A stretch of DNA of 64,000 nt from Rhabdophis nuchalis. Lineage: Eukaryota; Chordata; Lepidosauria; Squamata; Natricidae. This document shows, one piece after another, positions 43,560 through 55,576 of this stretch (within the stretch, counting starts at the first letter, position 1; every line of letters begins with the position of its first letter). The DNA lies in NCBI GenBank assembly GCA_039707465.1, contig CM077643.1:248811919-248875918 (forward strand). Reading direction: 5' to 3'. The notes beneath the pieces are model-generated. The model had not been told where the DNA came from, made no database searches, and saw nothing but the letters and a program-made list of their open reading frames with translations. Both the position numbers and the translations under genes were made by a program.

Positions 43560-44935
43560 TGAATTAACATTACAGGAAAAAAAGCTTTGACAATCTAATG
43601 CATTTGACTAAAAATAAGGTATATGGAGGTGTAGCATTTTCTTCCTCGTGAAACTGAAGGTGAATGATTAGGAGGAAAAGTTTATTTTAAGGATATTATT
43701 CTGCAAGAGGCCTTCCATTGCAAACCCACCAGCAAGGGTTAAAGCCTGCAGTGGCTCTAAAAGCATCTACCTCCCCAAAGGGCATCACCATAACATCCCA
43801 AGTGCAGATGATTGCAGCGTGGAAGGGGATCCATCAGTTCTATTAGCATACTTTTCCCTAGTGTAAACTTGGCACTCGGAGAATGTAACATTTGAACGGA
43901 ATAAAAGCCTCCACGCATGGCGAAGGCCCAAAGGAACACTTTATCACTTGTATATAGAAAGGTATTTCATACTGGGTTAATTATACAAAATTCGTCTATT
44001 TATTTTCTATTGGTCTGCAAACTCCCTAATTGTGGATTATTTACCAATGGAATTACTTAGAGACTCCATTATTCTGTTACATTTAATGCCATCAAATCCT
44101 TCCAAAACATGGAAATATTTAATGGCAGGCTTTAAATCTGTTGAGACTTTTATTGGTGCTCGAAACGGGGAAAATTACTGCAAATTGGCAAAGGAGTGGA
44201 TGAAGCAGAGCCGGAGAGTTGTTGTCAAGAGAGAAACAAGCACATTGCTGGTTTCTTACTCTTTTTTCTTTCCCATTTTCAAATAGAGATGTTTCAAAGC
44301 ACTCAGTCCATTTTTATCACCACGGTGTTGGCTTTTTAAGACATCAAGGAATGGAAAAATCTATTGCTTCTCTGGATCGTATCTTCCGAAAAGGACTTAT
44401 CTCAGGCTTATAAAATAAAGCTTTTAAGCCAAAAGGCCAAGCATAGAGAGGAATGGAGAGCTTGTTTCTGACTCTGATTATCGGCTTGTTTGATGAAGCT
44501 ACCATATGTAATAATATCGGTGCCATAAATATACCGGTTGCTGCTGTTGCTGCTGCTAGGACAGATGGTGAAAAATGGAGCTTGGGTGAAATGGGAGATC
44601 TCTTCCCATGCTCTGCAGAATTTAAAAGCAACACACACATCTGGACAAACGAATGTCAGCGCATTTCTAATGCACTAGGGTTGCCAGGTTGAATGCACCA
44701 CTACATATTTTAAGTCTGCAGGGAATGTCCAGACCTAGCTCTGCTGCTGGTTGTTCCTTAGTCCTCTTGTCTATGTTCCTCACCGCTGGCTAATGGCCAA
44801 GCTGAAGTATATGTAATGGAGTGAGTGAAATTTACCTGAATTCCTGGATTCTGTAAGAGACAGATGGCAGAGATTTCCCTGCCTAATCAGTGCAGAATGA
44901 GACCCCTGTTCCTCTTAATCATGTTCTCCTTCACA
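43560..44935. other. unique-looking sequence, no gene recognised
   Basis: No repeat boundaries. ORFs of 60-100 residues at 44032-44640 lack recognisable motifs. 44040-44350 reads as compact non-repetitive sequence and might be a conserved noncoding segment. Confidence 0.35.
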
Positions 44936-44943
44936 GTCTAGTC

Positions 44944-45079
44944 CAGGGCTGTCAAACCCAATCTCATCGCGGGCCGTGTCATGATGTATCAGGGTATTTT
45001 TTTTGCCTTTGCGGAGCTGGGGTGGGCGTGGCCTGTGCAGGCCGTATCCAGCCCACAGGCCTTCAGTTTGACTGGTCTG
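44944..45079 (+). mobile_element. hAT-type element, 136 bp
   Basis: Starts CAGGGCTGTCAAAC, ends AGTTTGACTGGTCTG, flanked by a perfect 8-bp target duplication gtctagtc (44936-44943 and 45080-45087). Confidence 0.85.
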
Positions 45080-45159
45080 GTCTAGTCTGCTCAGATGCAA
45101 ACAGCTTCACATAGGACAGTTTGGGGGTAGGGGGTGGGGCGGACAACTAATGTGTTGTA

Positions 45160-45655
45160 GATAGAACATAAAATAACAGATTTGGAAGGGACCTTAAAAG
45201 TCATCTAGTCCAACTCCCTCCATGAGCACGAGACCCTATACCAGGGGTCTCCAACCTTGGCAACTTTAAGACTTGTGGACTTCAACTCCCAGAATTCCTC
45301 AGCCAGCAAGGCTTCTGGGAGTTGAAGTCCACGAGTCTTAAAGTTTGCCGATTGGAGACCCCTGTCCTATACCAAGTGCTGTTCAGTCTCTTCTTAAAAA
45401 CCTCCGCTGATGGAGCACCCACAACTTCTGAAGGCAACGGATTCCACGGATGGATTTTTTCACTGATAAGAAATTTCTCCTTAGTTCTAGGTTGCTCCTC
45501 TCCTTGATTAGTTTCTGTCCATTGTTTCTTCTCTCGCCTTCTGATGCTTTTGAAAATAGCTTGACTCCCTTCAACTTTGTGACAGCCCCACAAATACTGG
45601 AACATTGTTATCATATCTCCTCTCGTCTTTCTCCCTAACCCAGTCTGAGCAATCA
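45160..45655 (-). mobile_element. CR1-type LINE 3' end with a hAT-type insertion
   Basis: Minus-strand copy: 45160-45241 and 45365-45655. The left edge holds the complement of the CR1 end (gttggactagatgac and ggtcccttccaa). It retains about 370 bp of CR1 sequence, longer than the plus-strand copies at 25165 and 61098. Confidence 0.8.
45242..45364 (+). mobile_element. hAT-type hairpin-like element, 123 bp
   Basis: Inverted repeat CAGGGGTCTCCAACC...ATTGGAGACCCCTG with an 8-bp duplication ccctatac/tcctatac (45234-45241 and 45365-45372, one mismatch). Confidence 0.9.
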
Positions 45656-45756
45656 GACTGGAGATCAGCCAGAGCATAATCTGTCCATTGAAGTAGAATG
45701 TTAAATAGAAATACTTATCATAATCAACCCACTATTTTATATGAGGCTGGTGAATC

Positions 45757-46137
45757 CAGGTAGTTCTCGACTTATGACCACAATTGAGCCCAATATTTCT
45801 GTGGCCAAGTGAGACATTTCCTAAGTTAGCTTTGCCTCATTTTGTGACTTTTCTTGTCATCGTTGTTAAGTGAATCACTGTAGATGTTAAATTAATAACA
45901 TGGTTGTTAAGCGAACCTGGCTTCTGCATTGACCTTGCTTGTCAGAAGATTGCAAAAGGTGATTACATGACCCAGAAACACTGCAGTGGTCATAAATATG
46001 AGTCAGTTGCTATGCGTCTGAACTTTGATCATGATGCCCCAACGGTCGTAAGTGTGAGAAACGATTATAAGTCAGTTTTTCAGTGCTGTTGTAACTTTGA
46101 ATGGTCACTAAAGAAACTGTTGTAAGTCGAGATCATG
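45757..46137 (+). mobile_element. Tigger-like non-autonomous DNA transposon
   Basis: Begins caggtagttctcgacttatgacc and ends ttgtaagtcgagatcatg. The interior collinear with 42158 is well preserved. The left flank is TC and the right flank is decayed, so TA duplication is not visible. Confidence 0.72.
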
Positions 46138-46672
46138 GAATTAGTGGTAGTAATGGAGCAATTCCTCTTTCTTTTTTTATTACTACTTATCAAGTAAAAG
46201 TTAGTAAAATGTAGCTTTCTCATGCTGATAACAAAATGCAGGGTGCATTTCAGGCATAAATGGCGTCTCTGGTAGAGGGGTGGCATGTAGTTTTAATAAG
46301 TTATTGTTATTAACTTTTTATTAACTGTTCTTTTTTTAAGCAAGTAAGATTGTACACTATGTCAATAATTAAACCATTCTAATATAATGAGCAATTACAA
46401 TACATGCACACTCATAGGTTTACACATATACACATGGTAAATTATCTCTAAGGAATCTTTTATAAACAAAGTGAAATGAAAACAATCCTTTACAATCTTC
46501 TCTTACACTACTTACACTACTCTTGTGCAAAAGCTCTACGATACATTTTATCCCCTTTAGGTGCCAACTCTGCTTACCTTTAGCCAACCTTTTCAGACCT
46601 GGCATTACATTCCCACGCCTGTTCCCAGGGATTAGGGAGCAGCGGAGGAAAAATCTATGGAGATTCTCAGTC
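46138..46672. other. no recognised feature
   Basis: AT-rich, no element signature. Confidence 0.35.
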
Positions 46673-46680
46673 ATTCAGAT

Positions 46681-47001
46681 CAGGGGTGAAATTCAATTTT
46701 TTTTAATACTGTGGGTGTGGCTTGGTGGGTGTGCCAGGGGGAAGATACTGCAAAATCTCCATTCCCACCCCATTCCTAGGGGAAGGATATTGCAAAATCT
46801 CCATTCATACCCCATTCCTAGGGGAAGGATATTGCAAAATCTCCATTCATACCCCATTCCTAGGGGAAGGATATTGCTAAATCTCCATTCACACCTCACT
46901 CTGGGGCCAGCCAGAGGTGGCATTTGCTGCTTCTCCGAACTACTCAAAATGTCCACTACCGGTTCTCCAGACCTGTCAGAACCTGCTGGATTTCACCCAT
47001 G
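46681..47001 (+). mobile_element. hAT-type element with internal 42-bp minisatellite
   Basis: Ends CAGGGGTGAAATTCA...TGGATTTCACCCATG and a perfect 8-bp target duplication attcagat (46673-46680 and 47002-47009). Four tandem units of about 42 bp (starts 46738, 46779, 46821, 46863; ggggaaggatattgcaaaat core) lie inside. The array causes parallel open frames on both strands, which are incidental. Confidence 0.88.
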
Positions 47002-47009
47002 ATTCAGAT

Positions 47010-47503
47010 CATGGTTGTCCCATGGTTATCCCTTTCCAAGAAGCTTTTTAGCTATGACTGGCTATAAATCCTTCCACTTCCTACCATCCAGTCAGAACTG
47101 AAGAAGCTTCTTGGATGAGAAGCAAAGTGTCTTCAAAAGAAAAAACCAGAACAGTTGCCTCTTGAAAAAGCACCTTTGGGACACCTGAGGGAAAGTTCTG
47201 TAATGTCATTTGGTTGCCATTTTATATTTAGATACTTTAATGTTTGAGGCTATATCTTTGATGGGGTTGGGGATTGAGTATTTGCTTTTTACATGGCTGT
47301 CCAGAATCACACGGTTTGAGTTGGGTGGCTTTATAAATCTGGGTAAAACAAAAACAAAACAAAAAAACTTGGAAGGCTTCCTCTCTGTCCTCACATGAGA
47401 AATGCCTATCAAGATGGAGGCCCAACCCAACGGTACCAGAGACTAAGTAACTATGCTTTAACTCATTGAAGAAAGCTGCTTTCAGGAAAAAAATTGGGAT
47501 CAG
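47010..47503. other. mostly unrecognised; repeat fragment at 47090-47190
   Basis: Contains a copy of the unclassified repeat of 21988 (cttcttggatgagaagcaaag ... cttgaaaaagcacctttggg). Confidence 0.45.
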
Positions 47504-47508
47504 TATTG

Positions 47509-47812
47509 TGAACTAAGCCATGAGGTAAATGAGGAGACAAGGTTGCTGCAATTACGGTTTATTTAACATTATCACGAACAACCATCGAACGAACTGACAG
47601 CCGTTTTATACTCGGCTGTCAAAAAACCTTAGCCAATGACAAGCCTCTAACACTCCCGCCAAACTGCGGCTGCGTCAGAACCAATCCGCGCTCGCTTTGG
47701 ATTTGACTGACTTGCCGGCTGTGGTCATGGTAACACAACAATCAGAAACCACCTTTTATCTCTAGTCTAGGAAGAGAGTAGGTACAAATTTAGGTGCTGG
47801 CGAGTAATAACA
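47509..47812 (-). mobile_element. solo LTR, 304 bp, with TATA box and poly(A) signal
   Basis: Read on the minus strand it runs TGTTATTACTCG...TTAGTTCA, with a perfect 5-bp target duplication (tattg on plus at 47504-47508 and 47813-47817). It carries TATAAAA (complement of 47604-47610), two ATTGG inverted CCAAT boxes (complement of ccaat near 47634 and 47682) and AATAAA (complement of 47558-47563). It is not similar to the TGTCAG-type LTRs; superfamily unknown (Ty3/Gypsy, BEL or ERV possible). Confidence 0.82.
47604..47610 (-). promoter_or_regulatory. TATA box of the solo LTR
   Basis: TATAAAA on the minus strand, about 45 bp before the AATAAA signal, with CCAAT-type boxes 25-75 bp upstream. 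The arrangement implies a very short R region. Confidence 0.65.
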
Positions 47813-47817
47813 TATTG

Positions 47818-48635
47818 TGTTCCTTTCCAATCTCTAAAAACAAATTTGTGCCTATTTCCCTTAAGTATTGAGGGTCAGGTTCTCCTGCCTCATATGTTCC
47901 AATCGCATTTCTTATGTGTAATAGGCCATTAATCTTTCTCTCCTCCTCCCTCCTTTAAATTTCTTTAAGAAATGGCAGACTCTAAAAGAACAATTAGCGA
48001 TAAGTAATATCAGGAAAAGAGAGATTGAAGGCTGTTCTGAAGAATGAGCTTTTGCCTCCATTTTTTTTCCCAAGCTGCCTCTCGCGAGGCAGGCAGCCAT
48101 GTATTCACAAGTCATTTTCTAACAAATATTATACTGTCCAGAAATAATATTTCAGGTTACAGCAGCTTCTGGTTTTCTGTGCCATATCATCTTACAATTG
48201 CCCCCAAATTGTTTTGGAATCACATTTCCTCTGGCAAGCAGAAGAGCCCTCATTTCGGATTAGGGTGTACAATGCACAGTGCTCCCTCCCTGCATCAGTA
48301 TAGCAGCTTTACTGTCAGAATGAAAAATGATAAAGCTTAAATTAAATAGCAACCATATGTTTTCTGCAATAGATCCCCACGTTTCTCTGCTTAGGTAAAC
48401 AAGAGCCTTATCTCTGAATGAAATCTGCACTTGGGGATCCCTGGGCTTGTCTCTCACAAACTGCCCTATGGAGCAAATGGCTTCAAAGGGAAACAAAGAG
48501 GTTTTATTACTACCACAATCAAACTATTCCTTTCCACCCACAATGTTTCCCAATGTCTGGTTTCCCAGATCAATTGGATGGTCATTTTCTCGATTTTCAC
48601 ACAAACTAAAGATTTCAGACCATGTTACTCAGATT
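47818..48635. other. unique-looking sequence, no gene recognised
   Basis: No repeat boundaries and no recognisable coding exon. Region 48050-48500 is non-repetitive and might include conserved noncoding sequence. Confidence 0.35.
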
Positions 48636-48639
48636 AAAT

Positions 48640-49065
48640 ACACAAGAAAGACTGGAGGCTAAAACATATAAAGAACGTATGCTGCGTTTAGACATGTCTA
48701 GTTTAATGAAAAGAAGGATGAGGGGTGACATGATAGTAGTGTTCCAATATCTCAGGGGTTGCCACAAAGAAGAGGGAGTCAAGCTATTCTCCAAAGCACC
48801 TGAAAACAGGACAAGAATCAGTGGGTGGAAACTAAGTCAAGGAGAGAACCAACCTAGAACGAAGAAGAAATTTCCTGATAGTGAGAGAAATTAATGAGTG
48901 GAACAACTTGCCTCCAGAAGTTATGGGTACTCCAACACTGGAGGTTTTTAAAAAGAGATTGGACAACCATTTGTCTGAAATCATAAAAGGTTTCCTGCCT
49001 GAGCAGTGGGTTGGACTAGAAGACTTCCAAGATCCCTTCCAACTCTGTTATTCTATTATTATCCT
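48640..49065 (+). mobile_element. CR1-type LINE 3' end
   Basis: About 425 bp containing cacaagaaagactggaggct, cccaatatctcaggggttgcc-like, gaacaacttgcctccagaagt and the ending gatcccttccaactctgttattctatt. Coding remnants are not identified. Confidence 0.8.
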
Positions 49066-49505
49066 GCTAAATAACACCAGTGAATTTTTCTGTTTCCACA
49101 TGATGAGCTCAGGGAAATATCCCTGTCACTTAAACAAAGAAAGACTACAAATGTTTGTTTGAAAATTGGAGGGGACAGTATTAAATATGAGGGGAAATCT
49201 GAAAATTTGGCATTGTTGTCACCTGCTTTTTTAAAAAAGTTTTTTTTCCAATTTGAATATATTTGTTACATAATAATCATTAACTACTTAAATGTTTCTC
49301 ATTCTGAAGGGTTAACATAATTTATGGCTGGAAACAGTTATTGGCTCATTTAGATAACATTCGGGCACCATGAACTAAAAGCTATATTGTCTTATTCTGA
49401 ATAAAAAAGTTTTAAGTATAATGACTGATCAGCATGATTCTAACCATCAGTTGTAAGTGTAAAAATTTCTAAATCAATGACCATCACCAAAACCTGTAGC
49501 ATAAA
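49066..49505. other. no recognised feature
   Basis: AT-rich between two LINE copies. Confidence 0.4.
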
Positions 49506-50345
49506 TAAGTATAAATCTTTATTATGGTCAAAGACCAGCAATACGCATTACGTTTAACCATATGTTAAAAAGTACTAACTTTAAGATATAATTTTAAAAA
49601 TGTTAGCCTTACAAGTAGAAAATAACATACATGTTCTCAATTTGTTCAGGTAACTTGCTGGTTTACCTGGGTGCAAAGCCGTTAAGTATGGAAGTAAATA
49701 CAATGGTCCAGAAATTGTTAGAGATATGTCCAAATAATTGGTACAAGATGACAACTACACTTCTGTAACCATTTTTTTTCTTGTGGACATTGCAGCAGCA
49801 CAGAACTTTGCCACTGCATGCGTGGTAGCTGGGTTTGTACCCTGGAGGAGAAAATTTAGATAAAAATTGTCTGCCCTCCCTGGCAATCTCTCTAATAAGG
49901 GGAGAATCTATGCAGACCTACAAGCTCTGTATAGCTCACAGTGTAGTAGAACGTGTGAGATATCTTCCACTTCTCCTTTACCACATATACAGACCCGTTC
50001 TGCTATAGGTGTTCTCTTATACCTGCCCTAGAGGAGTGCTGAAGGAAGAATGTTAAATCTGGCTCTGAAGAAAGCTATTCTTTGTTTTGGGAAGATCAGG
50101 TCATTTAAATATGTTGCCGATTCCCACACACCCTGTTTGATTCTGTCCCTACTGTGGAGAGGCAACCTATTTAGTTCTTCTTGGAACTCCATGTCCTTCT
50201 TTCTATTGATTACTACTTGCTTCGCTTGATCAAAGCCCAGGGACATTAAGAATACCGGTGAGAGCCCATAAGTGCCCAGCTTGTGCTCAATTGCCTGTTT
50301 CCAGGGGGAGGGGAAGTTGCCTGTAGCATGAATAGGAAACATACA
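49506..50345 (-). mobile_element. LINE 3' end with decayed ORF
   Basis: On the minus strand a decayed coding part (50345 to about 49900) is followed by a ~400-bp 3' region ending in an A/T-rich tail near 49506 (taaatctttattatggtc on plus). This ending resembles the tttattggcc segment of the elements at 15577 and 30936, which may belong to a related LINE family. Confidence 0.6.
49903..50342 (-). pseudogene. C-terminal region of a LINE ORF2 protein, frameshifted
   Basis: The first 104 residues (50342-50028) end at a TAG. In an adjacent frame the sequence continues with a cysteine-rich block of pattern CxCGxGxxEDxxHVLLHCxLY, then another stop near 49905. Such a Cys/His block lies at the C-terminal end of several vertebrate LINE proteins. 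At least one frameshift and one stop mean it is not functional. Clade assignment is uncertain. Confidence 0.6.
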
Positions 50346-50984
50346 TATGGTTGTTTTTATGTTTGAGAAGTTTATCTAAACCTTTGGCTGTGAGTTTGAC
50401 TCTTGTCCCTAAATCAGGGTTGAAGAACCGATGGCCTTCCGGAGATTCCTAAGCTACTACTCCCAGAAGCCTCAAGCTGCTGAGATGGGCCATACACTTT
50501 CTTCTGTTTGCTTTAATTTTAAAATCTCAGATAGAATCTGGTTGACAATCTTAGCGATATTCTGGAAAATCTCAACTTCTCACACACTTCTGGAGGATTT
50601 TGGTGTGTAGACATAAAAAAACGGTCATTCCCAACTGGATTCTTGCTCAGCCTCCTGCCCCCATAATTAACTCCTGCTTTAAGCCAAGAGAATTTCACAG
50701 TGCCAAGTCATGTGATTGGATCATTACTCACATTGTTATGACAAAGGTCTTATTAAAAGGCTCTCGGCTCATTGTTCATAATGATAATAAGAGCAATCTC
50801 AGATTTCACGTTCTTAAAAACAACCTCTTGGTCATGAAAAAAACCTTGGAAGTGTGACCATGAAACTATCTGGAGACTCATAAACTGAAAGAAAGAATCC
50901 ATTTTGATAATTGTTTTAAATAACATTCAGTATAAACCAGTTTTCATTACATATTTCTTTGCTTTAGCTTTTTGGGGGAGAAAG
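50346..50984. other. no recognised feature
   Basis: No clear repeat ends or coding signature. Confidence 0.4.
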
Positions 50985-51060
50985 AAGGAAGGAAGGAAGG
51001 AAGGAAGGAAGGAAGGAAGGAAGGAAGGAAGGAAGGAAGGAAGGAAGGAAGGAAGGAAGG
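50985..51060 (+). repeat. (GGAA)n microsatellite
   Basis: Nineteen near-perfect GAAG/GGAA tetramers. The ORFs crossing it are artefacts of the repeat. Confidence 0.97.
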
Positions 51061-51444
51061 ACTTACTTCACTGATGAACTTTAAAAAAAATGCCATTGGA
51101 GTTATAATGTTGCATTGCCATCTTCTAATTTCTGACCAGAGTGAAAAATACTTAACTTTTCTTAACATTTTGGCAGTACTCAATTTTTTTTTCATTCGAA
51201 GGTCCTACAAACATATTCATTCTGTCCTAATGTGGAAGAAGTCAGTGACACTACTGGCTGACCTTCTCTGATGACTAAAAATCAAAACAAATTGTTTTCT
51301 TTGAAAGCAATTTAGCCCACTCGTGTAACTTAAGGATTGCTTAATTTATATTTTTTGGTGCTGATTAGCAAAGGAAAAAGTGCCTTACAGTCTAAAAGAC
51401 TGTTAGGATAAATCATTGTATGAAGTGAAATATATGATTAATTC

Positions 51445-51446
<2 letters not shown>

Positions 51447-51479
<33 letters not shown>
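51447..51479 (+). repeat. (TG)16 microsatellite
   Basis: Uninterrupted TG run. Confidence 0.95.
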
Positions 51480-51480
<1 letters not shown>

Positions 51481-52744
51481 TTGTGTACACCTGCCTATTA
51501 GCAAAGAAATTGAGAAGCATTTGGTAATTTTTAATTTAATTGTGTATTCAGAAACATTCCATTAATAAATTTATACAAAATTAGTATCAAGTCCCTTGGT
51601 TTAAACAATAGAAAAGGAACAAAGGAAACAAGTTGAGTAGTTGGCAACATCAAATAGTTGTGTTGATAAGAGAATGACAATTCCAACTACTTTTCCGCAA
51701 GTTGATATCATATGATATTGGGGCCCTTCCAAATGCCTCTAAATAATAGCTTATTGGTTCAGCTGTAGGTGAGCAGTGCAATAGGGCTTGGTTTCAGGAT
51801 TGCTGTCTAGTCTTCATTCATTCATTTATTCATGCATGCATTTGTTCATATGTATTTGATGTCTTCATGCTCCGTTTGACCATCTCTTCCCTCTTTGTTT
51901 CTCTTCATCCAAACATGTAATATGGAAAACCCATAGCCCAATAATGCAGCCATTTGCTTTCATATGAGATTCCCAGTTTCCCCCCTTGAAGAATTGCTGG
52001 TTCTAAGTGCAGACAAAGGCTGAATGGATCAATTATCCTGATATAGTAAAAAGGCTACTTCTTATTAAGATTGAGTGGAATGCAGATATTGCCTATTTTC
52101 TGCGAAGGGGAGGGGGCGAGTGAGCGAGTGAGGGAAACACACAGAAGAGCTGCAGTTTTATATTTGTGTGGCATGTACCTGGGTGTGCCACCCACACAAT
52201 CTGTCCGTATCATTGGTGCTGCACTTGTAAGGAAAGTTGTGTGAAAATTTGGTGGTGATTGGTGCAGTAGTTTCTGAGATTAGCAGTTTTGAACAAACTC
52301 ATAGTTAAATTTTTATTTATATGATAGATAAGATATATCCTCAAATTCAATTTTATATAGTAAACGTTTCACTTAGTTAATTATCCACCATTAATAGTAT
52401 TAATCTATTTCCCTCAAATCTTATTAGCTGTATGATATGATTGGCTATATTTACCAAATTTTATTCTATTCTACTAGTAAATCCTTTTCCTTCTTTCCTT
52501 CTTTCCTCCTTTCAACCATTTTCTCTTAGTTTCTCAGGAACTTGACTTCCCTTATATTTTCTTTTCTGCACCCATTCGCCTAGCTTTTTCTTCTTCTTGT
52601 TCTTATAATTTCTATATTTTTTCTTTCCAATCTTTCTTCTCCTTTTTAATTCTCTTGTTTTAGCACCTTCATTTCCATCTACCCCTCATAGCTGCCTTTG
52701 CTGGCCCTCAGAATCCTTCAGCTACACACACTGGCTTTAGATGT
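51480..52744. other. no recognised feature
   Basis: AT-rich; a pyrimidine-rich stretch lies near 52485-52650. A segment at 52190-52290 (gtgtgaaaatttggtggtgattgg) may be an old repeat. Confidence 0.35.
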
Positions 52745-53310
52745 TATAGAATCATAGGGGAGGAAGAAACCTTGGAGATCTTCCAGTCCAACCTCCTGCC
52801 TAAGACAGAAGACCCTATACTATTCCGGACAAATGGTTGTCTAACCTTTTCTTAAAAACCTCCAGTGATGGAGCCCCCATACCTCCAGGAGGAAAGCTTT
52901 TCTACTGATTAATTGTTACTGTCTGGAAATGTCTCCTTCGTTCCAGATTGGATCCATCCTTAATGAACTTTTATTTTTTTGCTTCTTGTCCTGCTCTCAG
53001 GTGCTTTGGAGAATAAGTTGACAGCCTATCATGTCACACCTAAACCTTCTCTTTGTTAGGCTAAACATACCTAGTTCCCTTAACCATTCATTGTATGATT
53101 TAGCTTCTAGGCTCTTTGTCATCTTTGTTGCTCCTCTACTCTTTCTAGGGCCTCTTTTCTATATGGTAGCAACCAGAATTGGATGCAGTATTCCAACTGT
53201 GGCCTCACTAGTGCAGTATAGAGTGGTACTATTGCTTCTCATGTCATGGACTTTGGTTCTCACTCTCCCCCAAACTCATAAATTTGTTTCATGTTTCCAA
53301 GTTTCTTTCA
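52745..53310 (-). mobile_element. CR1-type LINE 3' end, long copy
   Basis: Minus-strand copy starting at 52745 with the complement of ...attctat tail and gaagatctccaagg. It extends further upstream than the other CR1 copies, through the complement of ggttaaatgct-type UTR sequence to ctcactagtgcagtatagag near 53205. No intact frame. Confidence 0.78.
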
Positions 53311-55576
53311 CTAATATAATTCCTAGCCCTTGCATCTTCCAGGATGATTGGACTTTGCAAGGTATAACATAAATATTGATGACAATAAGGTTCAATTAAC
53401 TCTTTTCAAGGAAAGACCTTTCATGTTAAGAAAGACTTAGGCTAAGCTAGCTGGGGGAAATTTCAGAGAATGGTGAGCTGATCAATACTCATGGTGGTTC
53501 TAAACAATTGCAATAGGAACAGACTGAATATTATTATTAACTGGGGAAAATGTATTATCTTTGTGGCTATAATCAAAAACAATATCCTGGCTGGGAGAGG
53601 AACTTTAACTTAGATAATGAATAGCAGGCTCCATCACTTTTAACCATTGATTCTTTCAAAGAGACAGTTTCTCTGGAGAAGCATGCTCAGAAAATACTGG
53701 TAATTTAGGATCAATTCAAGCTTCATCTCAAAGTTTAAGAATTGTCCAAATGCCGCCACTGTAGTTCCAAGCAACACTGTTTTTCTAAAAATAATAATAA
53801 TTTTCAGCTCTTTTGACAATTCTATAGTTATGGTTTCTGGTGCACCAATAATTATGGAGAGAGAAAAACTTTTGCCAGTTTATTCCATCATTTCTGCATT
53901 TCAGTGGTTATTTTCCAGTTCTACATTTGGAATGGCATTATTCTTGTTATTATCCTCATCCTCATCCCTGCAATCAATGAGATGTTGCAGATATTTTAAC
54001 CATAATTACCAGAGCAATGCAACCTTGTTGTACTGAAGTTTTCTTTACAATACCTCCTTCATCAGACTCATAAACTCTTCAAAATATATAGATTAACAAT
54101 TGTTCATCTTTCGGAAAACCTTTCTTTAGCCACATTTACTTAAGACATGCATGTTGTTTTATAAATGGAAAGACTGAAAGAAAGGGAGACCATGCTGCAA
54201 ATGCCACTAAATATTTAAATTGGTTAAGCATTCCTTTTGGAACGTTTTTCTCTTAATTTGTTAACTTTTTGTTCCCTTTGATCTGGCTCAGCCTTCATGT
54301 TAAATCTCTGGAGCTTTCAAAGGGCAGCTTGCAGAAAGTTATATACACAAATAAGCCAAACATTTCAAATAAAGTCTGATGCATAAACCAGGGAACTGGA
54401 GAAATTTGACAACAGCTGTGAGATTTAACACTAATAGTTTTGAAAGATTTTGGCTTAAAGGTTAAGAGTGTCTTATGACAATAAGCAGACGTCGTATATA
54501 ATGTCAACAGTCCTGTTGCGACATGTCCACTTTTAATTTATTCTTGTTCGGCTGCATGAGACAAATAATATAATCATGAACGTCTAGCTTATGACAGTCA
54601 TGTCTTTAAAAAAAAACACCAAGCCCAATAAAATCATATCCATTGTGTTTGTTTAGGAAAAAGGAACTTCTAATTCATTGGCTCGAATCCCTTATTCACA
54701 TTGGAAGCAACTTGCTTTCAAGAATGATAACCTGAGCAGTTGCAAATGTGCCTTGTGATTCATTATTATTCTCTGCACCCTTATGCTCTCAAACAAACAA
54801 ATGATAACTTATTGCAACCACAGTCCCTTTTTCTTTGCTTTTCATCAAAGAGCGTACTCTATTATAATATATTATTAGACTGTAAAAGTATTATAGATTC
54901 ACTTTTCACTTCCCCTGACTCTCGCCTAGCCTTCTTTTTTCTCTTGCATCCTTCTTCATACCAAAGTTGATGACTTTAGTTATGTAACATTTAATGAGCC
55001 CTCCAATTTTACCAGGCAATTTTTTTCCCTAATGCAAAAGGAGAATTTCAGTGTGGTTTTTTTTAACTTCCAAGTTCAAGTGCTATAGATATTCTAGTCT
55101 TTTCCCGTTGTTACAAAATGGCACATTTCAAATATGAATTCTTTTAAGCAGACATAACATCCAAATTAAGAACGATCATGCTACAACTATTTAAGAGTCC
55201 AAACCCTGTTGCATGTCAACCTTCGAGCACGGCTGGAAATCAAACATTATTGCATGTCAGCGATTATATTTTTATTTTATTTTACTGTATTATTTTAGTC
55301 CCAGGTGTCTCAAGCGGCTTTCTTTGAAAGTTTATGGGAGATGGCTAATTGCTGTCAAAATTGGGGAATGGGAAGTCTCAACACTGTTCCGTGGAACTGA
55401 ATGTGTAGCTAGGATGAGTCCCTCCAACTATATACAGGGGGGAAGGTGGTCTTCGAGAGAAATACAGAAATTGTTCAAAGATCAAAAGTTGAACATTTGG
55501 AAATCAGTCCAATTACTATCTCAGTCTAAATGACACGGCATGTCAGCTATCCAATATATGACAAATGCTGGATTGT
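53311..55576. other. unique-looking AT-rich sequence
   Basis: 2.3 kb without repeat boundaries or recognised exons. The part 54240-54600 is non-repetitive and of mixed composition and may be a conserved noncoding segment. Confidence 0.35.

Noticed and set aside
46523..47002. 159-residue plus ORF and 87-residue minus ORF with repeated peptides
   Set aside because: Both follow from a 42-bp (14-codon) minisatellite inside a hAT-type element, and the frames cross the element boundary.
50947..51271. ORFs with Lys-Glu-Gly-Arg or Phe-Leu-Pro-Ser repeats
   Set aside because: Artefacts of the GGAA tetramer array.
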